Below, piece by piece: positions 35,719-50,800 of a stretch of 64,000 nucleotides of DNA. Origin of the DNA: Corella eumyota (Eukaryota; Chordata; Ascidiacea; Phlebobranchia; Corellidae). The notes beneath the pieces were generated by a model. It saw only the letters and a list, made by a program, of their open reading frames with translations, was not told where the DNA came from and searched no databases. The translations under genes and the position numbers were made by a program. How positions within the stretch are numbered: position 1 is the stretch's first letter; every line of letters starts with the position of its first letter. Where the stretch lies: positions 7,130,001 through 7,194,000 of the forward strand of contig OY720098.1 of the NCBI GenBank assembly GCA_963082875.1. Reading direction: 5' to 3'.

Positions 35719-38700
35719 ATGGGAAAGGAGAGAAGCGGGTCACGTGACGAGATTCTCTCAATGCACGCGAATGACGAGCCAGGTAAAACGGTGCAGGGGG
35801 GCGCCGTTAATGATCATTCGATTGAAGTCGAGGACAGTGAAGCTACACCTTTAGACAAGAAAAGTGAAATGAACGGCGTGAACCACAACTCATCAGTGTC
35901 TCCGAGTCGCCCAAAAGGCAAGGTCAAGGCGCTGTACCAGTTTAAAAGAGGTGCTGAGGTCGTGGGCAAAAAGGTCAGTAAGGGTTGCTGTAACTACTGG
36001 TCAGATGTTTGTTCCGTGCAGACCGTGAAGGAAAAACTTCCAATCATCAACTGGTTACCAAAATACCGAGCACAAACCTTCAAATGTGACCTGATTGCTG
36101 GTTTGACCGTTGGGTTGACCGTGATTCCACAAGGCATGGCTTATGCTGCATTGGCGGGACTAGAATTGCAGGTGCGTTTTAAAGTTTTTTTTTAAATATA
36201 TTATTAACGAAGTTTGGTTTAAGAACATAAAATTTTGCATTATAAATGCGACAATTTTTGTTTCAAAAAAATATTCATATTGTTTTCGGAATAATATTTT
36301 ATTAACTTGATTAAAAAAAATCGTAAAATTCAGCGTAAAATTCGGGAAAAAATTAATCTTAAAAATGACAAGATTTATCTTAATAACAAAATATCAGTCT
36401 TATATAATAGCAAAAATGCTAATAATAAAATCACGTGTCAAAATGTTTCACGTTTCTCATCGATTCGCCGCTGAAGGGACAGTACCTTTATTATCGCCTC
36501 GCCAGACAATGGGCGATACCGCTTTGTCTGGTTACGCAAGAGCTGCGCGATTTTTGCGAAAAAAATCCAACTTAGGTTCACGAAAAAAAAATCCGACAAA
36601 GGCGAGTTTTCTGTTTGTATTTGAACGATAAAACATGTTCAAGTTGATATTTTGCCTTTAGAATACACTTCACTATTAAATTTCCTTCTAAAAGTCTCAA
36701 GTTTCCTTTTTTCAAACAAACGCAGCTACCCAAAAGCCCAAAGGCAAAATTGCGCTCGGATTTTGCGAAAAACATTTGTGCGTATTCCGTAGCTGATAAA
36801 CAAAGGTTTATGCTAATATTAATCACTATTTAACTTCGCATTTTTGCGGGGTTTTAGACCTTAGTTAAACTTACTGTTTTGCGTTTTTTTTTCGATACCG
36901 AGAAAAATTAGGAAAAATTTTTTTTGTTTACGGTTATTAAAATGTGATCGGTCTTATAAACAGTACACAAATAACCTATTGTTGTAATTAATAAAAAAAA
37001 CTAAAGAAAAAATTTGTAATTAAAAATGACCTTTCTACAATGCACAAAAGCTCATTTGTATTTGCGTTATGGTGATGAATATGAAAGGCCCCTAAAACCT
37101 TTGTCTAATAAAAGTTATTTAAAAAGAAAACGCCTTTTTTGGAGAAAACAAGTTTTTTAACACTTCTGATCGTCGAAGGTTAAAATTAAAATTTTTGCAA
37201 GTTATTCAACATAAAAAAAATGTTGTATACGCATAGTTCAATATTAGTGGGCATTTGATAAATTTTCAAAAATAAATTTCATATGCGTAATAAAACAAAG
37301 GACAAAGCTTTCAGATAACACAATAAAATTGGGATTTTTCGCAATTCAAGGTTGCCAACTTAGCATTTTTAGGCTAAATGCAAGTTAAATGCGGTTGTGC
37401 TTTAACAAGTAGGGCATGACGACTGTGGCTGCCTTTCTTGCCGCATCACTGGTTTCAAAGTTAACCGATATATTTTTTGTTATTTTATCTTTAAATCAAT
37501 ACAATTAAAGTTTTATTGATTATTTTAATGAACTGAAACAATTATTGGATTTTTGTTCTTTTTTCGGATTGCCAAAAAGATCGTTCACGCCTGTTACCAT
37601 CTTGTTTCAAATAAATTAAATAATAGCTTTTGTAAATAAGATAATTTGATTAGCAAAGGTATTTTTCTATTTTTTTATAAATTTCTTCTTTCTTGTTTAA
37701 CGCTTGAGAAATTTGGCTAAAAATAGAAAATTGTTAATTATAACCACTTTATTTTTATAATTTTTTTAACATTTCAGTTTGCCGAAATTTCTATTTATTT
37801 AAAGCTCTAAATATAATAATTAGTGGGGCATTTTACGTTTACTATACTTACAAATACGCTATTTTAAAATTATCTCTAATACAGGGTTAGTTATGGGTGC
37901 ACCATTGAATTTTTTTATCAAAATCTAGTTACATAACCTGAAAATATAATAATTGGATGTGGCATTGGGTAAAAAAAGGGTAAAACGTAAAAACAGGGTG
38001 TTAACGTTAAATTTACCTTTGACCTATTTTCAAATGTATTTCTGCAGTTTTTTTTAATGCATGAGGTTACTAGTTTTTTATTCTATTAAGAAGCGCCTTC
38101 GGCTAGAAAACCACCCGACCTGTGGGTCATGCAAAACTGAAAATATTTAAGTTGTTTTGCAACTTTAGGCTTAACAGGAGCATCAAATTAATCGGTATTT
38201 TTAAGCGTTGATTATTGTTTACGAAGACATAAACCTATTTTCACGGGTTTATCGTGCGGTTGTATAATCTGGTATTATGATTCACGATTACACGAAGCTC
38301 TGCCTTTTGTTTTATGCAATTCGCGCCTGCACATTGTCAAGTTCATGACGTCATGCGGCCTAAATTTGCACCCCGTACATTTGTTATGATCGGACATCAA
38401 GACGCTGGGATTAAACACTTGACTTTATCGGGTGGGTAGAAATCTTTATGATATCGCTTCCGCTAAATCAAAAGGATTTTGTTAACGCGATAAAGTATAT
38501 GCCAACACCCTATAAGTTACTATACAGGGTAAATTGTTAGTAAATTATGTTATTCGCCGTTTTAAATTTAAATTTTATTGTACAAGGCAATTAAAAAAAT
38601 GGTTTGAATATTAATAATTTTATTATATTTTTAATAAAATGACTTGTCGAAATCGGCGGTTTATTTAAGTGGCCTTATTACACGACCGGTAATTATGTAA

Positions 38701-41700
38701 TTTAACTAGTTTTAAACAACATGTCTTACCGGTGCAACAACATAAAAAAATTGTTAATTGTCGTTGCCACTTTAACTGTTAAATGCAGAAATTCTTTTTT
38801 GATATTTTTATGTTTAAAATATAAAAAGAGGTTATTGAGGTTCTACGTGGGTCAAAAGTGATTTAACCCAATTACAAATACTTAAAACAAGTCCAAGTTT
38901 AGGCTGCGATTATTTTTACCATGAAGTTCGCGTGACCATTTACTAACGATTAAACAAGCTTGGGTTTCAGGTTAAGATTTTAATCCGCCGGCCAGACATG
39001 TAAACACAACCGGGCAGTTTAGGCCAGGCCAATCGGTCTTCACAGAAATTATGTTCCACCATAACAATGGTGCTACACTAAGCCGAAAAACCGCATTTAT
39101 TTAAATTTTACACTTAATTCTTTTACGCTGATCGCTTGTTTACGTTAAATGCACTGCTTATTTATCGCTTGTTATACCCATATAAGTTGCATAGACAGCT
39201 CGCATTTGGGTTGTATATTTCCACAATACTAAGTAAATCACGCTTGGTTAGTATATGCTGAATACTGAACCGCCATGACGCTATTGGTGGGTCTAAGCTT
39301 GTTGTTAATGCCAACATATTGCACCAGTTTTGGTTGATAACTGTCAATTTATCGAATTACGGAGCAATTATTTGTTTGTGGATTGAGTCGGGCGTTCAGT
39401 CCACGAAAAACGGGATTTTTTAATGAATTTAAAAAATAAACAAAATCAGAATTCCATCTGTTTGACTTTAAAAATTTTGAGTGAATAATTAAATATTTAA
39501 AGTCGAATAAAGCCATTGGCTTTACATTTAAACCGCGTTTGTTTTTTTTGATTTTGCTTCCACAGCTTGTCGGCGTTTAAATATTTGATACAGCGTACAA
39601 CAATCGTTAATATAATGTCTTACTATTTTTATTAAAAAAATTAAATTTTGGTCGTACCATTCAGTACCGCGGAGTTTTTCTTATGATTTCATTGTTTATT
39701 TTGCATTACTTATATAACATGCAAGTCCATGTTGCAAGCGTTTTTGTAATCTTATTAAATCTGCCTTTGTTATTTTTTTGCAAGTGTAAGCATGATTTGC
39801 AAAAAAATGCATAATATTAAGATATTTTGGCAAAAACCTTTTTACATAAAAATATTCTTTAAAATTATTTTTGAAAAAATTGCTTTTTGACATTCATAAA
39901 CTTAACCAACATATTCTAAAGCAAGAAAATGGCTACAATTTTAAAATAAAAAAAAATTAATTAAAAATAATTTTATTTTTTAGTATGGATTGTACAGTGC
40001 ATTTATGGGAAGTTTTATTTACTGTTTGATGGGAACCTCCAAGGATATCACGATGGGACCGACAGCAATTATGTCGATATTGGTTGCTGAATATTGCGAG
40101 AATCCGTGGGTCCACCACGAAGAGGGAAGCTCCGAAACGGTAACAGAAAAAAATTTCTGAAACTTTTAATAATTTTTAACGGTAAAAAAAAATAAAATAG
40201 GAAACTTTACAAAAAAATTTATAAAATTATTTTTTTTATTTTGAACAATTTATAGATTTGTTTGAAAAATATTTTGAGCTTATAAATTATAGGATTTTAC
40301 AATTCACTATTTGTCTATATTATTGAAAATTTGGGCATTTTTGCTGTTTTGTTTACTCGTTTATATTACATAAGATTAAGACCAAGATAAATATAGTTTA
40401 GTGAATTTTTGTGAACTTTAATCTTAAACAATTTGTGATTCGTTACGATATAAACGTGTTGTGCATCATGTATGTACCATCAATATAGCGAAATAAAACT
40501 GGTTTTAAAGTTCGATCCAAGAAACTAATAGCAAGGTTGTATTAGTAACGTTCTGCGACACAAAATAAAAATTAAAATCTGGAGCTTTTAATTTTTAAAG
40601 TGATTCAAATTATAATCTTTTGCTAGGTTAAACAAACGACCTTAAGCGTAACATAAATAAACAAGCTTTCAACTAATCACGCGACAAGGTTGAATTAATA
40701 ATTTATATATCCGGATATCCGTTAGTTGGCAATGTAGAGCGGTCATTTATTTTCATCAAATTGACGACCATTTGTTTATTTTTTTACAAAACGGAAGAAA
40801 TTAAAATCAGCGTTTGATTTCTTTTTTAAATTTAGTAATAAAAAAAATGTGATGATTCGCATCATTTAAAGAAGAAAATTCGCCGTTTATTTAAACTGGG
40901 TTTAATTTGCTACCGTTTAATAAAAAAAAAAGTGTTTCTGTGGTTTTCGTGAATTTGTTAAATATTTTATTATTTCATACTTAACATTTAATTTTTTCAA
41001 AAAAACTTATTCCGTTCTCCGCGATGGCGATAAAAAAACTTCTTGCAATACGTTGGAATGCAAAGATTATCGCATAATAACACAAAACAAAACATTTGGT
41101 TTTACTGTTTAGGGTCAGTGCTTTAAAATCAGATTATGGCTTTTAGCTTCATTGAATTTGAAAATGCTAACTCAACCTTTTTTGGTCATTTTTTGCAAAT
41201 TAATAAAAGTAAAAATGTAACTTGGCTAAAATTACCTGGGTTTTATGGTAAAAACGCCTCGGTGCCTCGCCGTATACGTAAACTAAACACTAATTAACCT
41301 AATTAAATAAGTTGCAAAATCAGCCGGATTTTTTTGGAAAGATTTTGGCATCGATAAGAAAAAAAAAATTCATTTCTCAAAACTTAAAAAAAATAAAGAT
41401 CTTTTGGCCAAAATTATGCACAAAAATTCTTTTTGTTTCAAAAAAATAATAAAATTAAAAAATAAAAAGAAAAAAAAAATTTTGATTTATTTGATTTTAT
41501 GTTTTTAACAACAATTTTTTGTTAATTTTAGACCAACGTTACACTGGCTATACTTCTCGCGTTTTTATGTGGAATAATTCAGTTTGTTATGAGTGTATTT
41601 CGGCTGGGGTTTTTGGTCAGATATATTTCTCATCCTGTTATTACTGGTTTTATGTCGGCAGCTGCAATTGTTATTTCAATGACGCAATTCAAGGTAGGTT

Positions 41701-44700
41701 ATCAAATTATTTTTATTATTATAAATTTAGAAAAAAATTTTTAAACTAAATTATAAATTCATAAAAAAAAAATTTACACCTTTGTTTCACGTACAGTATA
41801 TTTATATGTAAATTTCTTTTAAAATATTTTAAATTTCATTTTAGAAAATCTTCGGGATTATCACACCTCGTGGATTTTTTAAAACGATTGGAACTGTGTT
41901 GACTCATCTTTATCAAACCAAGTAAGACTTTAATAATTTTTACCACAGTTGTTTTGTATTGGGATATTGTTTTTGTTCTTTAATGAATTTAAAGTTTAAC
42001 TAAGTTTGTTATTAAATAGCAACCTAACTATTTCTTAAGTCTAGAGTTGAAGCAAAGTCTTTAAAATCATTTTTTTTAGAATATACGATCTTATTCTTGG
42101 TCTATCTTGTATGGTGATTTTATTTACTCTTAAATGGGCGAAAGAAAGATGGTCGAAACCGCAAGAAGGGGTTACTGACAGTAAATTGAAAACCGTTTTG
42201 AGGACGATTCTCTGGTTTATCGGAACAAGTAAGTTGTTAGACACAACATATAAAAAATTTCGTTTTGTTTGTGCCTAATTTTTTAAGCCTTTTGTAAATA
42301 ACTTTACTAAAACAAAAAAATATGTATTTTTTTAACAAGTAGAAAAGAACAATGGAAAAAATCAACTCTAATAAACATAAAAATGCAATTTTTTTTCAAA
42401 ATTTCTTAAAATCTTAATTTTATTTATATTTAGGTCGAAATGCTGTTGTGGTTATCGTATCAGCCTGCATTGCTTATGGTATCACCGATATAGAAATTCC
42501 TGTGGGTCAACGCCCTTTGACTCTCACCCAAAACATCACTGGAGGCTTACCCCCGTTTCAGGTACCCATGTTCCACTATGACGTACCCGGGGAAAATCGA
42601 ACGATTCAGTTTCCAGAACTGTTGAGTCAATTGGGAAGCGGGTTGATTGTTGTGCCTTTGATCGGATTTTTGGAGTCGATCGCCATCGCAAAAGCTTTCA
42701 GTAATTTATTTTTATTTGCTGTTTTTTGATTTTTTTTATAGAGGATATTCTGTCGGTACGTGTATTAATTGGTTTATTTTTAAAAGGTCGAAAAGGTAAT
42801 TACAAAGTAGATGCTGGTCAAGAGTTACTGACAATTGGTGTCACCAATTTTCTTTCCTCATTTGTCAGTTCTTACCCAGTTACCGGTAGTTTTGGAAGGT
42901 AAATATATCTATTTTCTTACATTAGGTTCCAATATAATTTTTAGGATTTTTTTAAAAATTGGCTCCGCACACCATCAAGCGGATATTTTTATATTTAAAT
43001 TTTGTAGAAATTCTGCACTGCAGAATCTTTAGTTAGAAAAGTTTATTGTGTTAACTTAACCAAAAAGCTAAAAATAACTTAATGAGATAAATTTGAACTT
43101 GGGTTGTATGCAGTAAACAAAAATATTTTCAATGTCATTTTCACAGAGTAGTTAAACATTTTTTAAAATAAATTCTATTTTTAGAATAATGTTTATAAAT
43201 ACACTTCTAAAAATAGCGACGTAAACAAATAATTGTGTATTAAAACACTCCCTTGAACTAAAAATAGAAATACACAAACTGATTTTAACAGATTAATAAG
43301 GTTCATTTCGATATCAGAAAACCGACGAAACCTCATATTTACCAAAAAAATAACTTTGGTCTAATTTAGAAATACGATGGATAGAATCGTAAACAATTTC
43401 AATGTCAAATTCTAAAAATAGATTATGTTTACTAGGTTAAAAGTAAGAAGGCTGATTTTATGTTTTTGTACAAAACAATTGAACTATTTTATTAGAACCC
43501 CTTTTCTTAAAAAATTGTGAATTCTTAATTTTAGTTTTCAATGCAATAAACAACTTTTGAATTAAATTTCATATTTTAAATTTTGTTTAATTTTTTTTTA
43601 GGTCAGCAGTTAATGCTCAGAGCAATGTAGCGACACCTATGGGCGGGGTGTTTACCGGAGTTATCGTTTTGCTTGCTCTCGAATTTCTGTCAGTTACCTT
43701 TCAGTATATTCCAGCTGCAGCATTAGCGGCAGTTATTATTATGGCTGTCATCAACTTGTTTGATTTTAGAGGCATGTTACACATATGGCACATAAACAGT
43801 AAGTTTATTATTTTACTTATTTAAAATTTTTGACATTATATTAAGCTGCACCATATTGTTTAATTATAGTTTTTTTATTATTAATTTAACACTCATACTT
43901 TTAAACTTTTATTATTTTTTGTTGTTGTTTGCTCAACCTTAATTCACTTTTTGTTTTTTTGTTATTAGAGTTGGATATTTTACCAATGTTGGTCACCTTC
44001 TTTTTGTGTTTCTGGGATATTGCTTACGGTATTATGGCTGGGATTGGATTTGCTATTATCATTCTACTTGCACAACATTCCAGGTAAAAGTTTTATAAAT
44101 AGTTGCTTAAAAATGATTTGTAAAGTGAGTAACTTTTTTATATTTTTAAATGATTTTTATATTTAATTTATATGGTTTTATTATTTTAGGCCCCAAGCTA
44201 AGATCGATGTTGAGGGCGATATAGTTACAATGAGAGTGAAACGAGGTTTGGACTTTCCCGGAGCTGAATACATTGAGGACAAACTTACTGAGCAAACCGA
44301 TGCAGGTAAATGTCTTTTCTTTTTTATGCGATTTCAACTTTTCAATATAAACCAAATTTAAACAAAATTCGGTTGGTTATTTTGAATTTGCCTTAAACAC
44401 TATTTTTTTAGGAACCATTAAACACGTGATTGTTGATTGCTCAAACTTTACTGAGTTGGATTACAGCGCAGCAGAAGCTCTCAATCATGGATCAGAGGCT
44501 CTTAAGAAATCTGACATTTCACTTAAACTCTGTGGACTGAAGGTAAATTCAACGTTGTTACTAGTAAAAAAAAAACTTTTAAAAAAGAACAAACTTTAAT
44601 TTTAATTGTTTTAACTTACATGAACTCTTGCTAAATCAATTTATTTAACATTAAATTATATTACTTGATGAAAATTAAACAGTTAGGATTGACTTTTTGA

Positions 44701-44875
44701 GGATGAAAATATTTTTTTTTATTTTTTACAGACTGACCAAGAAAAAATGTTAAAGAGAATGAACATCTTCAACAACGGTGTCAAGTTTTATGACACGGTC
44801 GAAGAGGCAAAGGAGGACACACCTCGCATCTTCGTCACTCCTGTACCCAACATGGAAGACGACTGCGCCGTCTAA
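35719..44875 (+). CDS. SLC26A11: SLC26A11-type sulfate/anion transporter, complete
   Basis: Twelve exons: 35719-36171, 39984-40139, 41532-41693, 41845-41921, 42080-42228, 42434-42700, 42787-42898, 43602-43798, 43969-44083, 44190-44305, 44412-44542 and 44732-44875. They give about 692 residues, against 606 in human. The ATG has a good context (A at -3, G at +4), and no earlier in-frame ATG exists. The first 105 residues are a charged, Ser-rich extension not seen in human SLC26A11. Then come LPIINWLPKY, IAGLTVGLTVIPQGMAYA, the SLC26 signature YGLYSAFMGSFIYCLMGTSK, MGPTAIMS, LLAFLCGIIQ, SYPVTGSFGRSAVNAQS, AALAAVIIMAV and a C-terminal STAS domain (about 563-680). Multi-pass membrane protein; the family exchanges sulfate, chloride and related anions, and SLC26A11 is found at lysosome and plasma membranes in mammals. 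SLC26A11 is the best match over the other SLC26 members because of the FKAD/YGLYSAFMG and NAQSxVxTPxGG blocks. The C-terminus is DDCAV. Confidence 0.92.
36172..39983 (+). other. SLC26A11: Large intron 1 of SLC26A11
   Basis: A 3.8-kb intron, much longer than the other introns of this gene. A patch at about 36440-36620 is GC-richer and open on the plus strand but has no splice boundaries or recognisable protein; it may be an old repeat. TGACGTCA occurs at 38346-38353. Nothing else was recognised. Confidence 0.5.
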
Positions 44876-47800
44876 CGGGCGACAAGATTTTTGTTTGCAA
44901 AAATGAAATTTTTTATGTTCTATTCGAGTTCTTGTATGTGCTTTTTCTGTGTCTGTAAAGTCTTAAAACTCAAAAGGTTAAACTAACTGCCTTAGTCTTA
45001 ATTAGTTTAAGGTTGTTAGTAAGTATTACAACGTACAAACCGTCCGATATACTTGAAATTAAACAATTATGGTGGTATTTTTTGCAATTAATTTGTCCTG
45101 TAAACGTAAAATAACTGTTTAATTAATAATATTTAACCCCATTATATTAACAGAAACCAAACAATGCAAATAATCACTAACGAAAAGTTTAAATGCATTC
45201 AGGGTCCTTGGATTTAAATTTTTAAATTTGTTTTTACTTAAGGTGCTGAAATTTCATATAATTTTTCGTTTAAATTTTTTTCCTGGTTCTTCAAAAGCTT
45301 GCGTAATTTGTATTAATTGGCTTGCCAAAAATTGCCCATTTTTAAAATCTGTGCTTTTACATGACAAAGTGAAATGCTTTCTGAAATTTAGGTTATCACA
45401 AATTACCACAAAAAGTGAATAATGGTCTGTTTGTAAATCGTTCTTTTTGTTTGTTTATTTTTCAGTATTTATCATATCCGCAACTTGAACTTGAAACTTG
45501 TTTATTTTTGAAAAAAACACATTTTTTTTTATTTTCCATATACTTGAGATATAAAGATGTATTTTTGATACCATATAGGTCCACCCTGTTTAAACACCAA
45601 TGCACAAAGGCAAATTATCTGTCTTTATATTAAACTATAAATGTGTGCCTTATATTTTGTACATATGGTATGTTACGGCCTTTTTCGTTTGCTTTCTATT
45701 AATATTTGTTTTTTGTCATCATACGGTCTGCTTATATTGTTTGTGCAAACTTTTGTTTTTTTTATGTGTTTTTATGCTTTGCCGAATTTGTAAATAATTC
45801 ATTTGCCCATCCTTAACGCTGCAGCTTCTAACTAATGATTTGCGAAAATAAAAAAATGTACCAAATTTGATTGTTTTTTGCTCATTCAAAATACAGGATT
45901 ATATTTTTCTAATTTACTAAATCAATCAAAACTTTTAAAAACAACCACGTATTTGTTAAATTGTTTTAAACATTTTGTTTTATTGACTTTTTCTAAATTT
46001 TTGGTGAGTTTTTACTTATTTACAAAATCACTAGATGGGATTAGAGAGTGTTTAAAACATTTTTGATAAACGTTTTTGCACTTAAAGCTTTAGTAAACAA
46101 ACATGATACCTTTTTGTCCAAATATTTCAAATTGTTATTTTAAAACTTTAAACAAGACGCGTGTACTTATTTTAAGCTTAACTTTCCCGCCTATTTTGTT
46201 CATTCAACAAAGCTTTAAAATCTTTGAAAGGCATTGTAGAAACATTTCAATTACTTGGATTGTTGTCGGTCAAGATATCAAATTTCATGTCAGTGATAGT
46301 GGAATGCTGAAAGCGATTACGATAAACTTTTGTTGTATGTGATGTTATTCCTTTACAATACTGTGTAACAGCTAATAAGCCTTGCTTTACACTGAGGTTT
46401 ACTTTGTTTTCGCTTACAGTTTTGAAAGCATTTTAATTGGCTCGTGCGGCAACAATATTCAGATTGGTTTTAAAAACTTGTTTTTAAGTATGTTTTTAAA
46501 GACAAGTGATGTTTATTAAAGGCAACTTTGTATATGTAAATATATAGGAGTTTATTCTGATAATGTTTTTCTATATTGGCATTTTAAAGATGTTGTTTTT
46601 AAGAGAAGTGTAGTAAACACAACAAGACATTTATATAGTAAGTTACTTTTTAATCTAAATTTAAAAAGATAAATCACCCAAACCACGTCAGTTTTCTATT
46701 TATTTTAAACTTGTATAACAACCAGCAAAAACAGAAACAAAGTAGGGTAAACTTCCATCAAGTAGTTAAACAATGTTGAAGGAAGTAGATCAAGTAGCAA
46801 ATCGGTTTAGGATATATGTTTTGATTTATACTTGAAAGCTTTACCTTAATTAACCTGCAGTTTATGGCTTAAATATGGTTTAACAGATGGATATAAATCT
46901 TGCAGACGTTCTAATACAAAAACACGGTGTAGTTCGCTTACGGAAAGAATGTCAGAGGCATTTCATTCATCATTTAATCGCCGCTTTTATTGGCCTTTGA
47001 CAGATTCTGTTTAAACAGTGCTACCCGTAACGGTGGCAAATGAGACAATTTGTTTGCACTCTGTTGGAAAAAAGATTGGAGTTTTATAACAGCGCTGGTA
47101 ATTTATGAGCTTAGTAGCGAATGGACAGCGTGGTTCAAGTATTCTGAAGTACGATTACGTTGATTGTTCTTGTACTTTTAAACTCAATGGTAACCACCAG
47201 CATACTTAAGCGGAAACAAACAGAATAGCAGGATTTATTTTGTGCGCAGGTCAGTTGCTGTGTTATTGTTTAGTTCGTCGTTTCGGTCGAGCTAACTCAG
47301 ACGGTATTGTCTGGTCGTCGTACTACGTTCCTTGTGACTTTTATAGTTTAATAAAAGAAAGCGTGTGACATCTCGTACCTACAGCTAGAAGTTTACCAGT
47401 TAAGAGGCATTCAAGCAAGACTGCTAATGTATTACTAATGTATATCGTAGAAAACATTGTTTAAGTTCTGAGGTTTAGTTACATGTTAAGTTGTACTTTG
47501 TGTTTTATACATTTTAAAATACTCCAAAAGTTTGTTTAAAAAATGGTTTTTGTTTTGAAACGGTAAAAATGTAATAAAGAAATGAGTTATAGATTTGAAA
47601 GATAGTAAAATCGGAATTTTCGATCCACATCTTAATTTATTGAGGAGTTTTTTCATATTTAAAATTTTTCATAGATTGTAAATATGTGTGTTTGTTAGCT
47701 ATAAAAATTCATTGTTAGCTGATGTAATATTAATAATATTCCAAAGCTGCATAAACATATGGAATATTTTTTAAATATATTATGTTGACTTTTCTTTTAA

Positions 47801-50800
47801 TTTACATTGGGAAATCGTAAAATGTGATGTTCCTATAACAGCCTTTGTTTATTCTTCGGTTACACGGTCTTACACAATAGTACTGAAATCAAACGTTTTA
47901 AGTTGATGACGTCATGGGAATGTAATATACACACTTATTTTTTTGTGACCAAATTTACTTGTCGTTGATTTCGAAAAATCAAAATATAGGAGTAGAAATG
48001 CCTTGTTTTTATAGGCTTATATTGATAAAGCTAATACTAATGTTATTTAGTTATAATTTGTTTTAGCTTTATCGTTACTTTACCTTTTTTATTTCTTTGG
48101 GAGTACTAAGAGGTACAAAATATTTAAGAAAAAGCGTATAAATATTAAAAAAGTTTAGCTGCCCGTTAGATTTTAGATTTTGTAATAATTTACAAAATGT
48201 ATTACATATAATTGTCTCTTAAACGCTGGACAAATTTACGTAGAGTTACGATAATAAAGTTGTCATTTGTTTTGGTCAGTAACCCTTCAATCTCAATATA
48301 AGAATTTGTTTAGGTTTAAGATTGTCGTTATTTGGCACGTTTGTTTATTATAATATGTCTTATTAGCAAGTTAATGGGTAAATAATTAATGGGAAACAAT
48401 GCACATTTAATTTGTAATGTTGTTTATTGTTCGCAGAGCAAAAAATGCAGGTTATAAAAATAAGAATAAAAAAAAAAAATTAATTTTTATTAAGAAGTGG
48501 GGTTTAGGTCATTTTGTCGTGTTTTTTTCACGCATGACTTCTTTCGAAATGACGTCATAATTACGTCACGTTTACTCATACCTTGTAAACATGCCAAACC
48601 TTAAAGGTGAAACTGGCGTTTTCAGTAAATATTTCCTAGGATTTCTATAAACTTTTTACCGTTGATTAAATAATAAACAATTGAACTTTTTTTTTCTCAC
48701 GGATTTAATTTTTCGTGAAATTTTGTAAGGCAATTTTGGCATGCTTTTGCATTTTTATTTAATTTTGTTTAACGTTTTAAATTTATAAGGTGAATTTGAT
48801 AAAAACGTTATATTTAGGACCACGTTTTTAATTATTTTAGTTTGAAAATGTTAGGATTAAAGGCATTCAAATTTTAATATACTGACTTTGTTATTATTTG
48901 TTTTGTTTTTATTTAGAAGTGGTTTGATTGAGCACTTGAATATTAAAAAAGTTATTTCAGCTTTGTGTTTTTAATAAAGTAGATTTTATTATAGCTCTAA
49001 ATAAAAAAGTATAGACTATAAAGCAAATATGTTCGTCGTTTTGTTTAAAAATATTAAACCTCCTATATGTACCTTTTCTCCAACAATAAAGTTGTTTATT
49101 TTTGATTTCGTAATAATTTCAAATAATAAAACTTTATTTGACAAATAAAAATTTCCCGGTGCATAAATTAAAAAGTAGTTTTGAATTTTCTTTGGTCAAT
49201 ATTCTTTAATTACCCAATAAGTGTGCATGAGCCTTAGGGGGAATATAAAACAGAGGTATTGGGTATCAATCGTTTATAGCGGTGTCTTATAGCGAGTTGT
49301 TCTAAGTTTCTGTAAACATAAAAAAGTTAAAACTCTGGCTTAAAACTGTAAAGTAAAACTGTATATATTGCTAATAAATCATTTGCTAGCTTAGGAAAAC
49401 AGGAAATTATTGCTATCGTACAAAGTTTAGGCTAAATGTTTGGCACAGAGTCTGTGGTAATTGCTTTTTTGTTTACTACATTTGAGGTTTCTACTTGTTA
49501 GTAACTAAAGGTTAGATCTTAAATTGTAAAGGTGTTATTAAAAATCTATTAGGCTTTATTTTGCTTGTAAATTAGAAAGATGTATTGCGTTTAGTCAGCA
49601 TTAACGAACAAGTGTTAAAATATTTAACATTCCGAAACATTAAATTTTTGTCGCTGGCATGTTATCAAGTTATATATTGTAATCCACAAACGATTATTTT
49701 TTATTGCGACAAAATTTTGGCACGTCGTAAAAAGCACATGTTAGTTTTACGTCATTATTCAAGGAAGCATTACTTAATCAATCTTGGCACAATGTTTTAA
49801 TAAATATTTTGGCAATTTTTTTATAAATATCTGCTTTATGAATTTAAAGCGACTTAAACGATTTTGTTAATTTTTAACCGTTTTCCCAAATTGATTTTAA
49901 ATTTGTTTATTCAAATGGAATGTCGTTTTGGTAGACTGTTAAATTGATATTGATTTTGAAGACGGTTTTTCCTTTGGTTGAATCAATAATTGGCTTTGTT
50001 AACCACAATGAATGTTTGTTTTTAAATTCCATTGTCTAGCCTCAACATAACATTGAAGTTTTGTTATTTTGTGATGATATTGTTAACAATAGCAGAGTAG
50101 AGTGATAGTTTTGTCAATTTAAACACACCATCTTTACAAGGTATTATTAATTTAAAGGATAATTACAATTTGACTTGTTATAAGCTAACTAAATTGACAA
50201 TGTAAATGTAATTAAAATTAATTTAAGTTATTTTCTATAAGTCTTACATAATATTGCAAAAATCTTGTTAGTATTTATATTTCTGATATTTTACAATTTT
50301 TTCACAATTAGAAAATTTCGTTTTTTTTTGATTTATTGAAGCTGTCGTCGTATTTACGTTGTATATTACGTAATAAGTTATTACATTTCATTAGTGTCTC
50401 CAAATGTTGTCTGCCAAAAATCTAGCTAGTAAGTATGCCAACTTAGGCCTACATAAAGAAAATATTTGAAGGGGTTTTTAAAGCATAAAATTAATGTCTA
50501 AAGTTAAATATAGATATAAGGATTTAACTACAGTTAAAATGTACTAACAGTTACTAACTTTAAAAAAGTTTTTTTTTCGTAAAAATCAAGAAAATGACTC
50601 TTTTATTGTTTTAATTAAAAACGCAGACTGACGATTTATTAAAAATATTTGCGGCTAGTAATCAGTTTTAACCCCGCATCAACTGACATATATTTACTGT
50701 ATAAGCGCGTTATTGAAACAGCATGAGTTCATTATATTATTTCAGGGAAAGCATTTTTTTCGGGGAATTGTGTGTAACATAGTTTTTGGCTGTATTGGAA

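Noticed and set aside
36365-36631. 88-codon open frame in SLC26A11 intron 1
   Set aside because: There are no splice boundaries and no family resemblance; it is probably an old repeat patch.
42742-42755. Possible 14-nt micro-exon in SLC26A11
   Set aside because: It has AG and GT boundaries, but including it breaks the phase, and skipping it gives a continuous match to the family (AKAF-S-RKGNYKVDAGQE).
45228-46342. Series of short plus-strand open frames after SLC26A11
   Set aside because: They are T-rich low-complexity translations in the 3' flank without conserved motifs.
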